Of a stretch of DNA of 64,000 nt, positions 15,707 through 23,572 are shown in pieces. Positions within the stretch are counted from its first letter, which is position 1. The number at the start of each line of letters is the position of its first letter. The translations under genes were made by a program, and so were the position numbers. Source of the stretch: JAKFEW01 sp036675505 (GTDB lineage: Bacteria; Cyanobacteriota; Sericytochromatia; S15B-MN24; JAQBPE01); the NCBI GenBank assembly GCA_036675505.1, contig JAKFEW010000047.1, positions 23,545 through 87,544 on the forward strand. The letters run 5' to 3'. The notes beneath the pieces were generated by a model that saw nothing but the letters and a program-made list of their open reading frames with translations, had not been told where the DNA came from and did no database searches.

Positions 15707-15970
15707 ATGGAGGGCCGATATGAAGACGCAGATGAGCTGGCGATCAAAGCCGAGCTGGCTTCGAGCATCCACGCGATGGTCGAGGCGCGCGAGTTCACTC
15801 AGGAGCAGGCTGCCAAGGTCCTTGGGATGCCAAGACCCGAGGTGAGCCACCTGATGCGCGGGCGGCTCGCGCGCTTCACGATCGACCGGCTCGTGCGGGC
15901 CCACAACGCCCTCGCCCCCGACATCAGGATCGGGATCTCGTCTCAGCCTCGAAAGGCTGTACAGATGTAG
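15707..15970 (+). CDS. XRE-family HTH protein (HigA/HTH_37-type antitoxin), possibly N-truncated
   Basis: 87 residues from ATG 15707. The helix-turn-helix is clear: AREFTQEQAAKVLGMPRPEV, then SHLMRGRLARFTIDRLVRAH. The preceding DELAIKAELASSIHAMV is the usual first helix of this family, which represses its own toxin-antitoxin operon. Homologous proteins normally begin about ten residues earlier with a (V/F)F..LG motif; a similar FLNFGL lies just upstream in frame but without a start codon, so the gene may have lost its beginning. No RelE/HigB toxin is seen upstream. The stop codon is directly followed by a small gene. Confidence 0.7.
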   Translation: MEGRYEDADELAIKAELASSIHAMVEAREFTQEQAAKVLGMPRPEVSHLMRGRLARFTIDRLVRAHNALAPDIRIGISSQPRKAVQM

Positions 15971-15997
15971 ATGATGGCGACCGAAGGAGACGCGGTC

Positions 15998-16141
15998 GTG
16001 CCCCTGATGAGCTACGACGACTTCTTGAAGCTCGAGATTCCGGGCGAGGTGATCGAGGGCGTGCTCTATCTGGGAGGCCGGCGCGTCAAGGATTGGCGCA
16101 AGCTTGCGGAGTTGCTTGACGACGGCGACGAGGATGGCTAG
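15998..16141 (+). CDS. 47-residue protein downstream of XRE regulator
   Basis: GTG at 15998 with GAAGGAG eight bases upstream; in-frame ATGs at 15971/15974 and 16007 are alternatives. The readable core is MSYDDFLKLEIPGEVIEGVL followed by YLGGRRVKDWRKLAELLDDG. It is acidic with one Trp and looks like a folded helix-strand peptide. It begins immediately after the XRE stop, so it is likely translated from the same message. No family is recognised; a small antitoxin-operon accessory or a remnant of a larger gene are both possible. Confidence 0.45.
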   Translation: MPLMSYDDFLKLEIPGEVIEGVLYLGGRRVKDWRKLAELLDDGDEDG

Positions 16142-16157
16142 GTCGTCGTTAGTCGGG

Positions 16158-16217
16158 TCAGGCCCTCAGCCAGGCGTGGATCAGGATGCTCAGGTCCAGA
16201 TAGGTGCGGAGCTTCAC
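16158..16217 (-). pseudogene. PIN-domain (VapC-like) toxin stub
   Basis: GTG at 16217 preceded by AAGGGA encodes 19 residues, V-K-L-R then TYLDLSILIHAWLRA, then TGA. TYLDxSxLIxAW is the typical first strand and helix of VapC PIN ribonucleases with the first catalytic Asp; the rest is gone. Just upstream on the same strand another frame reads TPELVALIEMIKG, which may be the antitoxin end. The remaining stretch 16226-16465 holds no recognisable gene. Confidence 0.45.
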
Positions 16218-16465
16218 TTCCCTTGATCATCTCAATCAGCGCCACCAGTTCAGGTGTTGAATTATGCGCGCAGCGGGCAGGTCACGATGTCCGAAGGGAC
16301 GTGACCGCCCGACTGTGATCCAAGTGGTGTGGCCATCCTGGCGGTTCGATCCCCGTTGGCAGGGACACGCCCGAGGCAGACGCGTGTGCTGCGCGCCTGA
16401 CGGCACCCTTCGGCAACCGCCTGCATTTCAACGAGCGGGCGGCGGGCGGCAGCCAAGCAGGGCCG

Positions 16466-17221
16466 TCAGCGGCCGCCGGCGACGTCCCACCAAGGCACGC
16501 CCTGGCTATCGTAGATGCCCACGGCGTAGTCGCGCACGGCCACCAAGTGGCCATTCGAGGTGGCCCTCAGGGCCCGCCAGGGCCCCTTGGGGCCGGCCGA
16601 AATGGGCATGTAGAGCAACGCGCCGGCCCGGCGCGGATCCACGCCGACGCCCGCCGAGTCGCCGCCCTCCGACGTCGCCGAGGTGCGATCGCCCACCATG
16701 GGCGCGAGCGCCACGGTCCCGGCCAGCACGTCCGGCCCGAGCTTCCCGCCCCACGGGCTGCGGTCGTAGTCATCCGCCGATTTCGCCTGCCACATCGCCA
16801 CGAACTCCGCGCCAGTCGGCAGACGGTGCGCGCTGCCACGGTACGCCTCCACCATGGCCACAGCGTTACGGATGCGGTCCTGCGCGTAGCGATCCTGGGC
16901 CATGCGGACGACCACGCCGCGTGGGACCACGCTGCAGAGCAGGAGCAACGAAAGCAGGCCCGCCCCCGCAAGGCCGCCGGGCGTGCCGGGCAGGCGGCTC
17001 GCCTTGCCGGCCGCCTTGAACCCGGCGACCACGAGCATGGCCACGGACACGCTCGCGCAAGCCGCCGCCAGCCGATCGAGGACTTCGGTCTCGCCCCGGA
17101 TCAAGTCGAAGAAGACCGCCGGCTGGAGAGCTGCGGGCCCGTTCCAGATCGTGACGGCGCTGCAGGTGAAAACGTAGAGCACCACCAGGGCATAGGGGAT
17201 GCCGATGAGCCACTTCAACAC
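16466..17221 (-). CDS. membrane protein with pseudopilin-like periplasmic part, unknown
   Basis: 251 residues. The GTG start at 17221 is fixed by GAAGGAGG seven bases upstream. Three hydrophobic segments (about residues 4-22, 50-66 and 83-101). After the last, the sequence IRNAVAMVEAYRGSAHRLPT resembles the helix after the membrane anchor of type II pseudopilins, where residue numbers and a 'YR...LPT' step recur. The C-terminal domain has Gly/Pro loops and ends SQGVPWWDVAGGR. No secretion genes are nearby. It is the last gene of island segment 3 and faces away from the repeat at 17.52 kb. Function unknown. Confidence 0.7.
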   Translation of the reverse strand: MLKWLIGIPYALVVLYVFTCSAVTIWNGPAALQPAVFFDLIRGETEVLDRLAAACASVSVAMLVVAGFKAAGKASRLPGTPGGLAGAGLLSLLLLCSVVPRGVVVRMAQDRYAQDRIRNAVAMVEAYRGSAHRLPTGAEFVAMWQAKSADDYDRSPWGGKLGPDVLAGTVALAPMVGDRTSATSEGGDSAGVGVDPRRAGALLYMPISAGPKGPWRALRATSNGHLVAVRDYAVGIYDSQGVPWWDVAGGR

Positions 17222-17522
17222 GTCCGGGCCTCCTTCATGGCACCTGTGTACCCGGCGTCACCGGAGGCCGTGATTTCGTGGCTGCCCTGGCGCGTCCGGA
17301 TTCGAGCCGCCGCGCCCCGAAGCGATGCCCCGCCGGCCGCCAGCGCCAAGTACATCCTTGGTGCGACCCCCGTCCTGCGCGTCGAGTTCAAGCGGTTCAT
17401 CGCCGAGCATGGGGACGTGGCCCAGCCGGTGCCCGGGAGGGCGGCGAACCAGAACACGATGCTCTGATCAAGCTGGTACCGCTTCGCACGCCAGGCCGGT
17501 CATCGCTACGCTGAAGTGGTGG

Positions 17523-17557
17523 ACGAAAGTTCTAACATTGTCCCGTTGGGGGTCTCA
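17523..17557 (+). repeat. tRNA-Glu-3'-end-like direct repeat, copy 3
   Basis: Contains GAAAGTTCTAACATTGTCCC then GTTGGGGGTCTC. It matches copies 1 and 2 over GAAAGTTCTAACAT-GTCCCGTTGGGGGT and departs after GGGGGT. The 300 bases before it (17222-17522) show no convincing gene. Confidence 0.75.
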
Positions 17558-17577
17558 CATTCCGGCCCCTCCAGCGC

Positions 17578-17610
17578 CTCGACTCAAGTCACTTGAGTTG
17601 GGGCTTCTTG
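17578..17610. terminator. terminator hairpin after repeat copy 3
   Basis: CTCGACTCAAG/CTTGAGTTGGG, 11 pairs including G-U wobbles, loop TCA, then GCTTCTTGCTT. It overlaps the stop codon of the minus-strand gene at 17584, so it can end transcripts from both sides. Confidence 0.7.
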
Positions 17611-18135
17611 CTTCGCGTCGTTTCGACGCTGCGCCCGTGCCCGGATCAGCGCGATGGCGGCCTGGCAGGTGTCTTCGAGCGTGTCCTGGATCGCGACCGC
17701 CGGGCATTCCTGCGCGAAGCGGTGGCGGATGTAGCGCGCTCCGGTGAAGCCTTCTTCGATCCCAACCGCGAGGGCCACGCCGTCTCGCCGGTGGTTCTCC
17801 TTCCACTCCGCGAGCTCGAAGCGCGTGGTCTGGGCGTAGGCGCGCTCGCAGCGGTGGAAGCGCTCGGCGGCGAGCCAGAACAGCACCACGCCGTCAGTCC
17901 CCGCCCGCCGCAGGTACGCCGTCTCCCAGTCGACTTGTTCCTCGTACATCGCCTGGTCGAAATCGCGATCGACGTCCACCGGCCGGCGCGGGTTGGCGAT
18001 GTGGACGTCGGGCGCGTGGCGCAGGAGGTAGGCGATTGCCTCGTCTTGCCAGGCCGAGGTCCAGGTCGGACCGGCCAGGAAGACCAGCGGACCTTCGATG
18101 ACAGGATGCGCCGGGGCTACGATGAGCTTGCCCAT
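17584..18135 (-). CDS. nucleoside 2-deoxyribosyltransferase-like protein
   Basis: 183 residues from ATG 18135, supported by GGAGG eight bases upstream. The N-terminal VFLAGPTWTSAWQDEAIAYL is the Rossmann-type phosphate/nucleoside loop of the deoxyribosyltransferase-like family (PF15891-like). VDWETAYLRRAGTDGVVLFW follows, where the Glu and the Asp before GV act in substrate binding and catalysis, then AQTTRFELAEW. Family members transfer or hydrolyse deoxyribosyl bonds, and related folds occur in phage-defence and nucleotide-salvage contexts. It sits in island segment 4 next to a lipoprotein, without other nucleotide enzymes. The substrate cannot be told from the sequence. Confidence 0.82.
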   Translation of the reverse strand: MGKLIVAPAHPVIEGPLVFLAGPTWTSAWQDEAIAYLLRHAPDVHIANPRRPVDVDRDFDQAMYEEQVDWETAYLRRAGTDGVVLFWLAAERFHRCERAYAQTTRFELAEWKENHRRDGVALAVGIEEGFTGARYIRHRFAQECPAVAIQDTLEDTCQAAIALIRARAQRRNDAKQEAPTQVT

Positions 18136-18302
18136 GGATCGGTCCTCCACAAAGTGTAAAGTGTACAATAAGCAGTGTAGGCGAGATGGGAACGGCTGGT
18201 CAAGCCTTCGGTGCTCGAATCATCAAGCTCCCAGGGCTCGGCTTCGCCGGCGGTCTGCCAGATCCCCGCGTTCCCAGTCAGGATTGCGCGGAGGGTCTCG
18301 AC

Positions 18303-19190
18303 TCAGCGCCGCAGCTGTTGGGCCGTAAAGGCCGAGTAGTCCTCGGATGGCGAAGCGACGTCCGAGGACGTGAGGCCCGCGGACGCCAAGACGCGGCCGA
18401 GCTGGCCCGCGAAGGCGTATTCCCGATCGGTGGTCAGCGGCGCGACCGGCGCGCCTTCGACCTCGAATAGCTCGGCCGGACGGCCCTGTGCGTCGCGCAC
18501 CGCGTGCCGGCGCAGAATCAGCCGGGTACCGTCGTCCGCGGATGTCGTGGCCCAGGTCTGCGTCTGCTTCATCGATGACGGCAGATAGGGCTCGCGCGTC
18601 AACATGCCGCCGCTCAGGCGCCGCAGCACGTCGCCGTTCAGCTCGCGCCAGATCCGGTCTACAACGTCTCCCTGCCGGCGCAGCGGCTCCCCGCCGTTCT
18701 CGAGCAAGCCGAAGAAGGTCCGAGTCGCGCCGATCAGGCCCGCGGCGGGCTTCAGGTCGTCACGCCAGACCCAGCGCGTGTCCAGGTTGATCGGCACGCC
18801 GCCGTCCGGCACGATCAAGCGGAGACTGTAGTGACTGAGCTGCCAGGCGGCGGCGTCCCCGCTGAGCTGCAGCGTAAGCGTGGGGCGCTGCTTGTCGTCG
18901 AAGCTGTAGTTCCTGGAGAAGGACGCGACCCACCACTGCTCGAGCTCCACCTCGGCGCTCTCGGGCCGCGTGGTCCAGGTGAAGGCCCGCTGAAGGCGCG
19001 AGAAGCCCTCGGCGGTCAGCGTTGCGTGGTAGGCGACGGAGAGGTGGGCCTCGGGCGTCAGTCCGGCGGCACGCACACCGAGCGGGGCGCGCGCCGTCAA
19101 GGCCACGGTCGGCGAGCCCGGGCGGGCGGTGGCGCATCCGGCGAGGGTGACCAGCGCGAGGGTCGCGAGGAGCAAGGGACGACAAGACAT
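18303..19190 (-). CDS. lipoprotein of unknown function (island segment 4)
   Basis: 295 residues. ATG 19190 has GAAGG six to ten bases upstream. Signal peptide MSCRPLLLATLALVTLAGC with lipobox LAGC (Cys19). The mature part looks like one beta-rich domain with aromatic strands (QWWVASFSRNYSFDDKQRP, LSHYSLRLIVPDGGV, INLDTRWVWRD) followed by a helical C-terminal part (YAFAGQLGRVLASAGLTSSD). No catalytic motif is recognised. It resembles the other island lipoproteins only in its signal. Located between repeat copies 3 and 4, downstream of nothing obvious in its own direction. Confidence 0.75.
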   Translation of the reverse strand: MSCRPLLLATLALVTLAGCATARPGSPTVALTARAPLGVRAAGLTPEAHLSVAYHATLTAEGFSRLQRAFTWTTRPESAEVELEQWWVASFSRNYSFDDKQRPTLTLQLSGDAAAWQLSHYSLRLIVPDGGVPINLDTRWVWRDDLKPAAGLIGATRTFFGLLENGGEPLRRQGDVVDRIWRELNGDVLRRLSGGMLTREPYLPSSMKQTQTWATTSADDGTRLILRRHAVRDAQGRPAELFEVEGAPVAPLTTDREYAFAGQLGRVLASAGLTSSDVASPSEDYSAFTAQQLRR

Positions 19191-19322
19191 GCCATGCCTT
19201 CTCGGGCGGTCGATCCTGGAACATACGTCCGCGGAAAAATCCTTAACTCGTGCTTGCTCGCGCTGCGATTCGGCGTAAGTCGTCGACTTCGGGCGAGGCC
19301 TGGTTTGCGACGAAGCGTGCCC

Positions 19323-19357
19323 CGAAGGTTCAATAACCGTCCAGTTGGGGGTACTGG
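19323..19357 (+). repeat. tRNA-Glu-3'-end-like direct repeat, copy 4 (closest to tRNA in the T-loop)
   Basis: Reads GAAGGTTCAATAACCGTCC then AGTTGGGGGTACTGG. It keeps the tRNA T-loop GGTTCAAT, which copies 1-3 have changed to AGTTCTAA, and shares GTCC-GTTGGGGGTACT with them. It is thus intermediate between the tRNA and the other copies. It stands directly after the stop of the histidine kinase gene at 19363. Confidence 0.7.
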
Positions 19358-19362
19358 CAAGT

Positions 19363-20721
19363 TCAATCTCGCGCGATGGGCAAGGTGAACCAGAAGGTGG
19401 CGCCACGGCCTTCCTGGGAATCCACGCCGATTTGCCCACTATGCGCCTCGACGAGATGCTTCGCGAGCACGAGCCCAATGCCTGCGCCGCCGACATCGCG
19501 CGTCGCGCTCATGTCGACCTGGGAGAACACCTGAAAGAGCTTCCCGAGCTCCTGCTCCGCGATGCCGACGCCCGTATCCCGGACGTGAAACCGCACCATG
19601 TCGCCCTCGAGCGTCGCCCCGACGGTGATGGTCCCCGTCTCGAAGCTGAACTTGATGGCGTTGTCGACGAGGATCGCCAGCACCTGGGCGAGCCGCATCT
19701 CGTCGGCGAGCACCGGCGGCAGGTCCACAGGAACCTCGTTCTCGATGACGCGCCGCTGGGCCGCCTCCGCCACCTCGTCGAGCACCCGCTCCACGACCGG
19801 TACGACGACGACGGGCCGGGGGTCGACCGTGAACCGACCCGCCTGGACGCGCGAGAGGTCGAGCAGGTTCCCGACCAGGGCGAGCAGGCGCTCGCTGCTC
19901 GCGGCGGCCTTGGCGAGGAACTCCTGCTGCTTCGGCAGGAGCGGCCCCGCAATCTCGTCTTGGAGGATGCTGATGAACCCCATGATGCCGTTGAGGGGCG
20001 TCCGCAGCTCGTGGGAGAGGACGCCCAGGAACTCGGTCTTCATCCGGTCCGCCTGCTGGAGCTCGGCGAGCTGCCGGAGGATGTCCGCCTCCATCTTCTT
20101 GCGCTGCGAGATGTCCGAGAAGGTGATGGCGAGACCGTTCGCCACCCGGATCACGAGCACGCGGAACCAGCGGGCGCTGTCCTCCCGCTCGTAGCGGTAC
20201 TCGCCTTCGAAGGGCTCGCCGGTCCTCAACACGTGCAGGTACTCGGACCAGAGCCCCGCGTCGTGGATGTCGGGGTGGAGCTCGAGCAGGCGCTTCCCGG
20301 CGAGGCTGTCGAGCGCGTACAGGCGCTGGGCCGCCGGGTTCGTGAGCACGCACTCGAAGTCGACGACCTCGCCATCCGGGCCGGGGACCGAGCGGTAAAC
20401 AAGCACGCCGTCGACCGAGGACTCCAGGACCCAGGCCAGGAGCATCTCCTTCTCATGCAACTCCAGCGTCTGTTGGTAGATGTCGAGCTGGAGGCGATCC
20501 ACCCGGTCATCCGAGGCGTCCCGCTCGCCCTTCAGCCTCGCGATCGAGACGCGCTGGCCCGCCAGGGAGCCCGCCTGGCGCTCGATCGTCGCCTCCGCCG
20601 CGCCAAGGTCCGCGGCGCCCTGCTCCGCGGCCGCGATCAGACCATCACGCTCCCCTTCGAGGGAGTGGAGCGCGGCCTCGGTCGAAGGATCGGGGTTCCC
20701 GTCGGGCTCGAGGGTGGTCAT
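19363..20721 (-). CDS. soluble PAS-domain sensor histidine kinase
   Basis: 452 residues from ATG 20721 (an ATG eight codons earlier is possible). The N-terminal ~95 residues form a charged coiled coil without membrane spans. A PAS domain follows (about 100-220: LLAWVLESSVDGVLVYRSVP, VANGLAITFSDISQRK). HisKA has the phospho-acceptor box SHELRTPLNG near residue 237, and HATPase_c has LVDNAIKF (N box), DTGVGI (G1) and GGAGIGLVLAKH (G2). It is probably a cytoplasmic sensor that phosphorylates an unlinked regulator; no response regulator adjoins it. Its 3' end touches repeat copy 4. Confidence 0.93.
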   Translation of the reverse strand: MTTLEPDGNPDPSTEAALHSLEGERDGLIAAAEQGAADLGAAEATIERQAGSLAGQRVSIARLKGERDASDDRVDRLQLDIYQQTLELHEKEMLLAWVLESSVDGVLVYRSVPGPDGEVVDFECVLTNPAAQRLYALDSLAGKRLLELHPDIHDAGLWSEYLHVLRTGEPFEGEYRYEREDSARWFRVLVIRVANGLAITFSDISQRKKMEADILRQLAELQQADRMKTEFLGVLSHELRTPLNGIMGFISILQDEIAGPLLPKQQEFLAKAAASSERLLALVGNLLDLSRVQAGRFTVDPRPVVVVPVVERVLDEVAEAAQRRVIENEVPVDLPPVLADEMRLAQVLAILVDNAIKFSFETGTITVGATLEGDMVRFHVRDTGVGIAEQELGKLFQVFSQVDMSATRDVGGAGIGLVLAKHLVEAHSGQIGVDSQEGRGATFWFTLPIARD

Positions 20722-21128
20722 GCGGGCATCGTAGCATGAGGCCAACCCCGCCCAAACCCTCTGTTCGCCGCTGGGCCTGGAGCCGGCCGGTTGTGCCCAC
20801 GCCCGTGGCGGAGCGGTCGCGGCCGGGCGGCCGACTCGCCTTCCAGGGCGGGCAGCGGGAAGAACCCGTAGCGGTCATACCAGGCCACCGCCGGAGGCTT
20901 GGCGTCGACGACGATGCCCACGCATCCCACTGCGTCGGCCTGCGTCAACGCGAGATGGATCACCGCATGCAGCAACGTACTACCGATCCCTCGCCCTTGG
21001 GCGGCCTTGCCGATATGGTGGCGAAACTGGTTCTGGCCGGCGTATTTGAGGAAGAAGCGGTCGAGATCGGCATCGCCGCTCGTGAAGGCGGTGCGGTGGT
21101 CCTGTTCTCGGAGTGCCCTAACTTCCAT
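20718..21128 (-). pseudogene. GNAT toxin (TacT-like) with internal deletion and shifted tail
   Basis: 136 codons. The start (ALREQDHRTAFTSGDADLDR, FFLKYAGQNQFRHHIGK) is the N terminus of TacT-type GNAT toxins, which acetylate aminoacyl-tRNA. The frame then jumps to the acetyl-CoA loop AAQGRGIGSTLLHAVIHLAL and VVDAKPPAVAWYDRYGFFPL. About 50-60 residues normally lie between the two and are missing. After FFPLPALEG the expected C terminus is replaced by an Arg/Pro-rich out-of-frame tail. It overlaps the antitoxin remnant by 11 bases, the gene order of TacAT modules. Inactive by these signs. Confidence 0.75.
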
Positions 21129-21234
21129 GCCGCTTCATCAAGGCTCGCAACGCCGGCGTCGGCTGCGGCGCTTCCATCTGCTGCAACATCGCTTCCGCCG
21201 CCTCCGAAACACGGGCGTTGATTTGCACAGCCAT
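21118..21234 (-). pseudogene. DUF1778/TacA-type antitoxin remnant
   Basis: 38 codons. It begins MAVQINARVSEAAEAMLQQM, like the ribbon-helix-helix start of DUF1778 antitoxins, and ends PTPALRALMKRHGS, like the toxin-binding C terminus of the same family (usually ~90 residues). The middle ~50 residues are deleted in frame. It overlaps the GNAT gene start. Confidence 0.6.
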
Positions 21235-21341
21235 CGCCAATCACCTCACCAGGAGGGCGAGCACGCCTCATAGCCCTGGCGATGATGATGGGTGTTCATG
21301 GTAACGTGGGGCCGTCGCCCCCGCATCCAGGAGCCTTCAGC

Positions 21342-21836
21342 ATGTCACCCGACGACACCCTCACCACGCCCGTCCAGTCCTCCCTCGCCCGCCTGATCGG
21401 GGAGTGGGTCGGCACGACAAGCACCCGCTTCATGCCCACGGACGCGTTCGAAACCTGCGAGGTGAAGGCGAGCATGCGCTGGGTGGCGAACGGCACGTTC
21501 GTCCTCCACGAGTACGACGGGCGCTTCAACGGTGAGGAAGCTCAAGGCGCGGCCTTCTACGGCATCGACCCCGAGAGCGGGGAAGGCTCGGCGGCCTGGG
21601 TCGACAGCTTCCACTCGAGCGCCGCCCCGATGCTCTCGAAGGGCCAGGCCGCGCCCGGCGAGATCCTGAACGTGACGACGACCTACGGGGACCCGGCCGA
21701 GCCGTGGGGCTGGCAGACCGTCATCACCGAGCAGGGGCCGGACGCGATCATGATCGAGGCCTACAACATCCCGTTCGGCCGCGAGCGCTACGTCGCGATC
21801 GAAACCAAGCTCCGGCGCGCGTCCGCGCGGGCCTGA
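21342..21836 (+). CDS. DUF1579-like small beta-barrel protein
   Basis: 164 residues from ATG 21342, supported by CAGGAG eight bases upstream. LARLIGEWVGTTSTRFMP near the N terminus is the 'G-x-W-x-G' opening of DUF1579/nitrobindin-like barrels. VANGTFVLHEYDGRFNGEE and YGIDPESGEGSAAWVDSFH continue the alternating strands. Such proteins bind small hydrophobic or haem ligands, but no histidine proximal ligand is obvious. Cytoplasmic (no signal). It is followed at 68 bases by a lipoprotein in the same direction. Confidence 0.75.
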   Translation: MSPDDTLTTPVQSSLARLIGEWVGTTSTRFMPTDAFETCEVKASMRWVANGTFVLHEYDGRFNGEEAQGAAFYGIDPESGEGSAAWVDSFHSSAAPMLSKGQAAPGEILNVTTTYGDPAEPWGWQTVITEQGPDAIMIEAYNIPFGRERYVAIETKLRRASARA

Positions 21837-21904
21837 AGCCGTCGCCGCCGGGACCGCCGCCGCCGGCCTGTGATCCGCTCCACCGCGCCGTGAGGAGGAC
21901 CGCC

Positions 21905-23572
21905 GTGTCGCGTCCGATCGCCCCTGGAATCGCTCTGGTGCTCGCGCTCTCGGGCCCGCTCGGCGGCTGCGCCGGCGGCGGCCAGCCGCCCGCGCCGGCG
22001 CCGCGAGCCAGCGGGAAGCCGGCGATCGCGAGGCCCGGGGCCTCCCTGGTCGAGCTGGAAGGGCGCGTGCTCGCCACGGCCACGCTGATTTCGGACAAGG
22101 GCGGCGCCATCCTGTCGAACAACGGCGCGGGCATCGTCTCCAACAACGGCGGCGCGCTCACGGCCAAGGTGAAGCTGGCGCTGGCGCAGGCCGCGGAGCC
22201 GTGGCAGCTGGTCGAGAAGGCCGAGGTCGAGCTGGTGGACGCGGCCGACCGGCCCGCGCCGGGCGTCGCGCCCGTGCGCACGGACGGCACCGGACGCTAC
22301 CGCCTCCAGGCCCCGCCCGGCACCTGGTTGGTGCGCGTGAAGGCCAACGGCGTGCGGCTCAGCGCCTTCGTCCGCATCGGCGCGGCGGCCACGAAGGCGG
22401 ACGTCTCGCCGGCCACGACCGTGGTCGCCGAGTACGTCCGCGAGCAAGCGAAGGCCAGCCAGGCCGCGTTGGAATCGGTCGCCGAGGCCTCGGTCGCGGC
22501 GCTGGTCGCGCGCGTGGAGCCCGTGCTGCGGTCCGGCGCGGTGGCGCTGGAGCTGGCGTCCCCGGCGGCGGCGGTGAAGGTGCTGGAGCGTGCCGCGGCG
22601 GCCGAGCCGCTGGTGAAGACCCAGGCCGCGGCGGTCGCGGCCGAGCTGGGCGTCGCCTTGGCCGGCGCCGGCGCGCGGCCCTCGACGGCGCCGACCAGCG
22701 TGCCCGGGGAACCCTCGCCCAAGCCGGCCTCGACCCCCACGCCGGGCGCGACCCCCACCCCCGACCCGCTGCTCGGCACCATCATCGCCGGGCAGGCCCA
22801 GCTGGATCCGAAGCCGGCGTCAGCGGCGGACGCGGCCGACGCCGTCGGCGTGGACCTCGGCGTGCCGGACAGCCTGGCCGTCGCCGCCGACGGCACCGTG
22901 TTCTTCACCAGCCCGGCCGGCACGCTGCGGGCCATCACCCCCGCCGGGGCCTACGTCGCGGCGCCGCTGGCCGCGCCGATCGGCTCCCGGCTCGCCACCT
23001 TGAACGGCGACGCGCTGTTCGTCGACGCCGCCCGCACGGGCATCGTCGCCGTCGCATCCGGCGCCGGCCCGTTGCAGGTCCGCCGGCTCGTGGCGGTGAA
23101 GGGGGCGCCGCTGCCCGCCGGGGCGCCGCTCGCGGCGGCGGGGGACGGCACCTTCCTCGTCGGGCACACGCGCATCGGCGTCGACGGCGTCCAGGCGGAT
23201 CTCCTGGCCACCTCCGCGAGCCTGGCGGGCAAGGCGGAGCCCCAGGCGGGCACGTTGCCGTCGGCCCTGGCGTACGGCGTGGGCGGCCGGCTCTTCGCCG
23301 GGTACGGCGCGAAGGACGCCAGCGGGAACGTCTACGAGGTGCTGTCCGGCGGGCAGATCCTCGCCACCTACGGGTCCTCGACGACGTGGACCCTCGCCAC
23401 GGACCGGGCGGGGCGGCTGGTCATGTCGCAGGGGGGCCGGGTCTCGCGCCGCGACGGGCCGGGGGCGAGCGTCGAGCTCGCGCGGGGGCTGGCTTGCGGG
23501 GCGATCGCCTTCGCGCCCGACGGTACGCTCTACTACGTCGACGTCGGCGCCATCCGGCGGCTCAAGCCGTAG
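21905..23572 (+). CDS. lipoprotein with Asn-Gly repeats, beta-sandwich and propeller-like C terminus
   Basis: 555 residues. The GTG start at 21905 is set by AGGAGG six bases upstream. Lipobox LGGC. Residues about 60-85 contain two or three copies of a short repeat (GGAILSNNGAGIVSNNGGAL). Next comes a carboxypeptidase-regulatory-like sandwich (VELVDAADRPAPGVAPVRTD), then Ala/Val-rich helices, a Pro/Thr linker (PTPGATPTPDP), and a C-terminal NHL/propeller-like half (SLAVAADGTVFFTSPAGTLR, SALAYGVGGRLFAGYG, AIAFAPDGTLYYVDVGAI). It shares the repeat-plus-sandwich order with the lipoprotein at 8268. An envelope sensor or scaffold is possible; no enzyme motif. Confidence 0.82.
   Translation: MSRPIAPGIALVLALSGPLGGCAGGGQPPAPAPRASGKPAIARPGASLVELEGRVLATATLISDKGGAILSNNGAGIVSNNGGALTAKVKLALAQAAEPWQLVEKAEVELVDAADRPAPGVAPVRTDGTGRYRLQAPPGTWLVRVKANGVRLSAFVRIGAAATKADVSPATTVVAEYVREQAKASQAALESVAEASVAALVARVEPVLRSGAVALELASPAAAVKVLERAAAAEPLVKTQAAAVAAELGVALAGAGARPSTAPTSVPGEPSPKPASTPTPGATPTPDPLLGTIIAGQAQLDPKPASAADAADAVGVDLGVPDSLAVAADGTVFFTSPAGTLRAITPAGAYVAAPLAAPIGSRLATLNGDALFVDAARTGIVAVASGAGPLQVRRLVAVKGAPLPAGAPLAAAGDGTFLVGHTRIGVDGVQADLLATSASLAGKAEPQAGTLPSALAYGVGGRLFAGYGAKDASGNVYEVLSGGQILATYGSSTTWTLATDRAGRLVMSQGGRVSRRDGPGASVELARGLACGAIAFAPDGTLYYVDVGAIRRLKP

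Noticed and set aside
16142..16465. Insertion sequence remnant
   Set aside because: No inverted repeats or transposase-like motif were found; the only readable piece is a PIN-domain start.
12371..19357. The direct repeats as integron attC sites
   Set aside because: attC sites need paired RYYYAAC and GTTRRRY cores. Here TTCTAAC and GTTGGGG are not complementary, the repeat is only ~30 bases, and no integron integrase is seen. The resemblance to the tRNA 3' end explains the sequence better.
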